DNA of 64,000 bases, taken from assembly GCF_000816845.1 (NCBI RefSeq), contig NZ_CP006877.1:1307501-1371500 (forward strand), read 5' to 3'. The notes beneath the pieces are model-generated. The model saw only the letters and a program-made list of their open reading frames with translations. It did not search any database and was not told the origin of the DNA. Numbering within the stretch: position 1 is the first letter of the stretch; each line of letters opens with the position of its first letter. Origin of the DNA: Rhizobium gallicum bv. gallicum R602sp. Its GTDB lineage: Bacteria; Pseudomonadota; Alphaproteobacteria; Rhizobiales; Rhizobiaceae. Below, piece by piece: positions 63,861 through 64,000 of the stretch. The position numbers and the translations under genes were made by a program.

Positions 63861-64000
63861 ATGGCGATTGAACGCACCTTTTCGATGATCAAGCCGGACG
63901 CAACGAAGCGCAACCTGACGGGCGCTATCACCAAGATGCTGGAAGATGCGGGCCTGCGCGTCGTTGCTTCCAAGCGCGTTTGGATGAGCAAGCGGGAAGC
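63861..64000 (+). CDS. ndk: Nucleoside diphosphate kinase, 3'-truncated by the window edge
   Basis: The first 46 residues read [19 protein letters not shown] and continue [25 protein letters not shown]. This is the N-terminus of NDK, which interconverts NTPs and NDPs through a phosphohistidine; the catalytic His lies beyond the window. The IKPDA motif with the nucleotide-binding Lys is present. Confidence 0.94.
   Translation, partial: MAIERTFSMIKPDATKRNLTGAITKMLEDAGLRVVASKRVWMSKRE

Overview
The window is ordinary core chromosome of a member of the Rhizobiaceae, most like Rhizobium in the etli/leguminosarum/phaseoli range. Reasons: high GC with strong GC3 bias; gene orders I know from Rhizobium chromosomes (rpsF-rpsR-DUF2232-rplI-dnaB-alr-radA-cvpA-purF; fabD-fabG-acpP-fabF-mltG-yicC-gmk facing rsmA-pdxA-surA-like-lptD-lptG-lptF); a two-gene phosphatidylserine/phosphatidylethanolamine pathway; RIME-like palindromic intergenic repeats. 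The species call is inference. I see no rRNA, tRNA, CRISPR array, prophage or intact insertion sequence.

Layout. 1-3.3 kb: the 3' end of recO, an aldo/keto reductase, a MOSC protein and an HD hydrolase. 3.4-6.6 kb: a GGDEF/EAL c-di-GMP protein, a small EF-hand protein and a periplasmic Cu/Zn superoxide dismutase. 6.6-12.3 kb: a minus-strand run of nine genes whose core (ygfZ, HD hydrolase, protein phosphatase, MscS channel) is chained by short overlaps. 12.3-14 kb: ynfA with an apparent CTG start, a SRAP-domain protein, a decayed LysE/ArgO exporter and a 47-residue gene. 14-20 kb: pssA-psd, an Atm1-type ABC exporter and a LysM protein with an internal duplication. 20-24 kb: LOG-type phosphoribohydrolase, RarD transporter, PCMT-like methyltransferase and citramalate synthase. 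24.1-28.3 kb: a RIME-like element, proline iminopeptidase, three tandem GFA genes that overlap by 4 nt, and cysS. 28.6-38 kb: GH25 lysozyme, SDR, purF, cvpA, radA, a LysE exporter on the opposite strand, alr, dnaB and a MarR regulator. 38-41 kb: the rplI/rpsR/rpsF ribosomal operon. 41.5-49 kb: a Tas-like reductase, then fatty acid synthesis and envelope genes. 49-57.7 kb: rsmA, pdxA, SurA-like chaperone, LPS export genes lptD/G/F and a PAP2 phosphatase. 57.9-64 kb: pepA-holC, GrpB-family protein, Gfo/Idh/MocA dehydrogenase, ABC-F ATPase, a TnpB relic with a preserved omega-RNA-like 3' end, and the start of ndk.

How the genes fit together. Most of the right half builds the cell envelope: fab genes make acyl chains, pssA/psd make phospholipids, lptF/G/D export LPS, alr and mltG act on peptidoglycan, and the SurA-like protein escorts outer-membrane proteins. 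dnaB, radA, recO and holC belong to replication and repair, and rpsF/rpsR/rplI/rsmA to the ribosome.

The most unusual items are (1) the relic of an IS605/IS1341-type element between the ABC-F gene and ndk, where a frameshifted TnpB C-terminus is followed by stable hairpins typical of an omega-RNA and right end; (2) the triple overlapping gfa array; (3) the exporter pseudogene at 13.5 kb; and (4) the duplicated architecture of the LysM protein. I did not find a convincing wholly new multi-gene system. Start sites were chosen by ribosome-binding sites, overlaps and remembered family lengths; no database search was possible.
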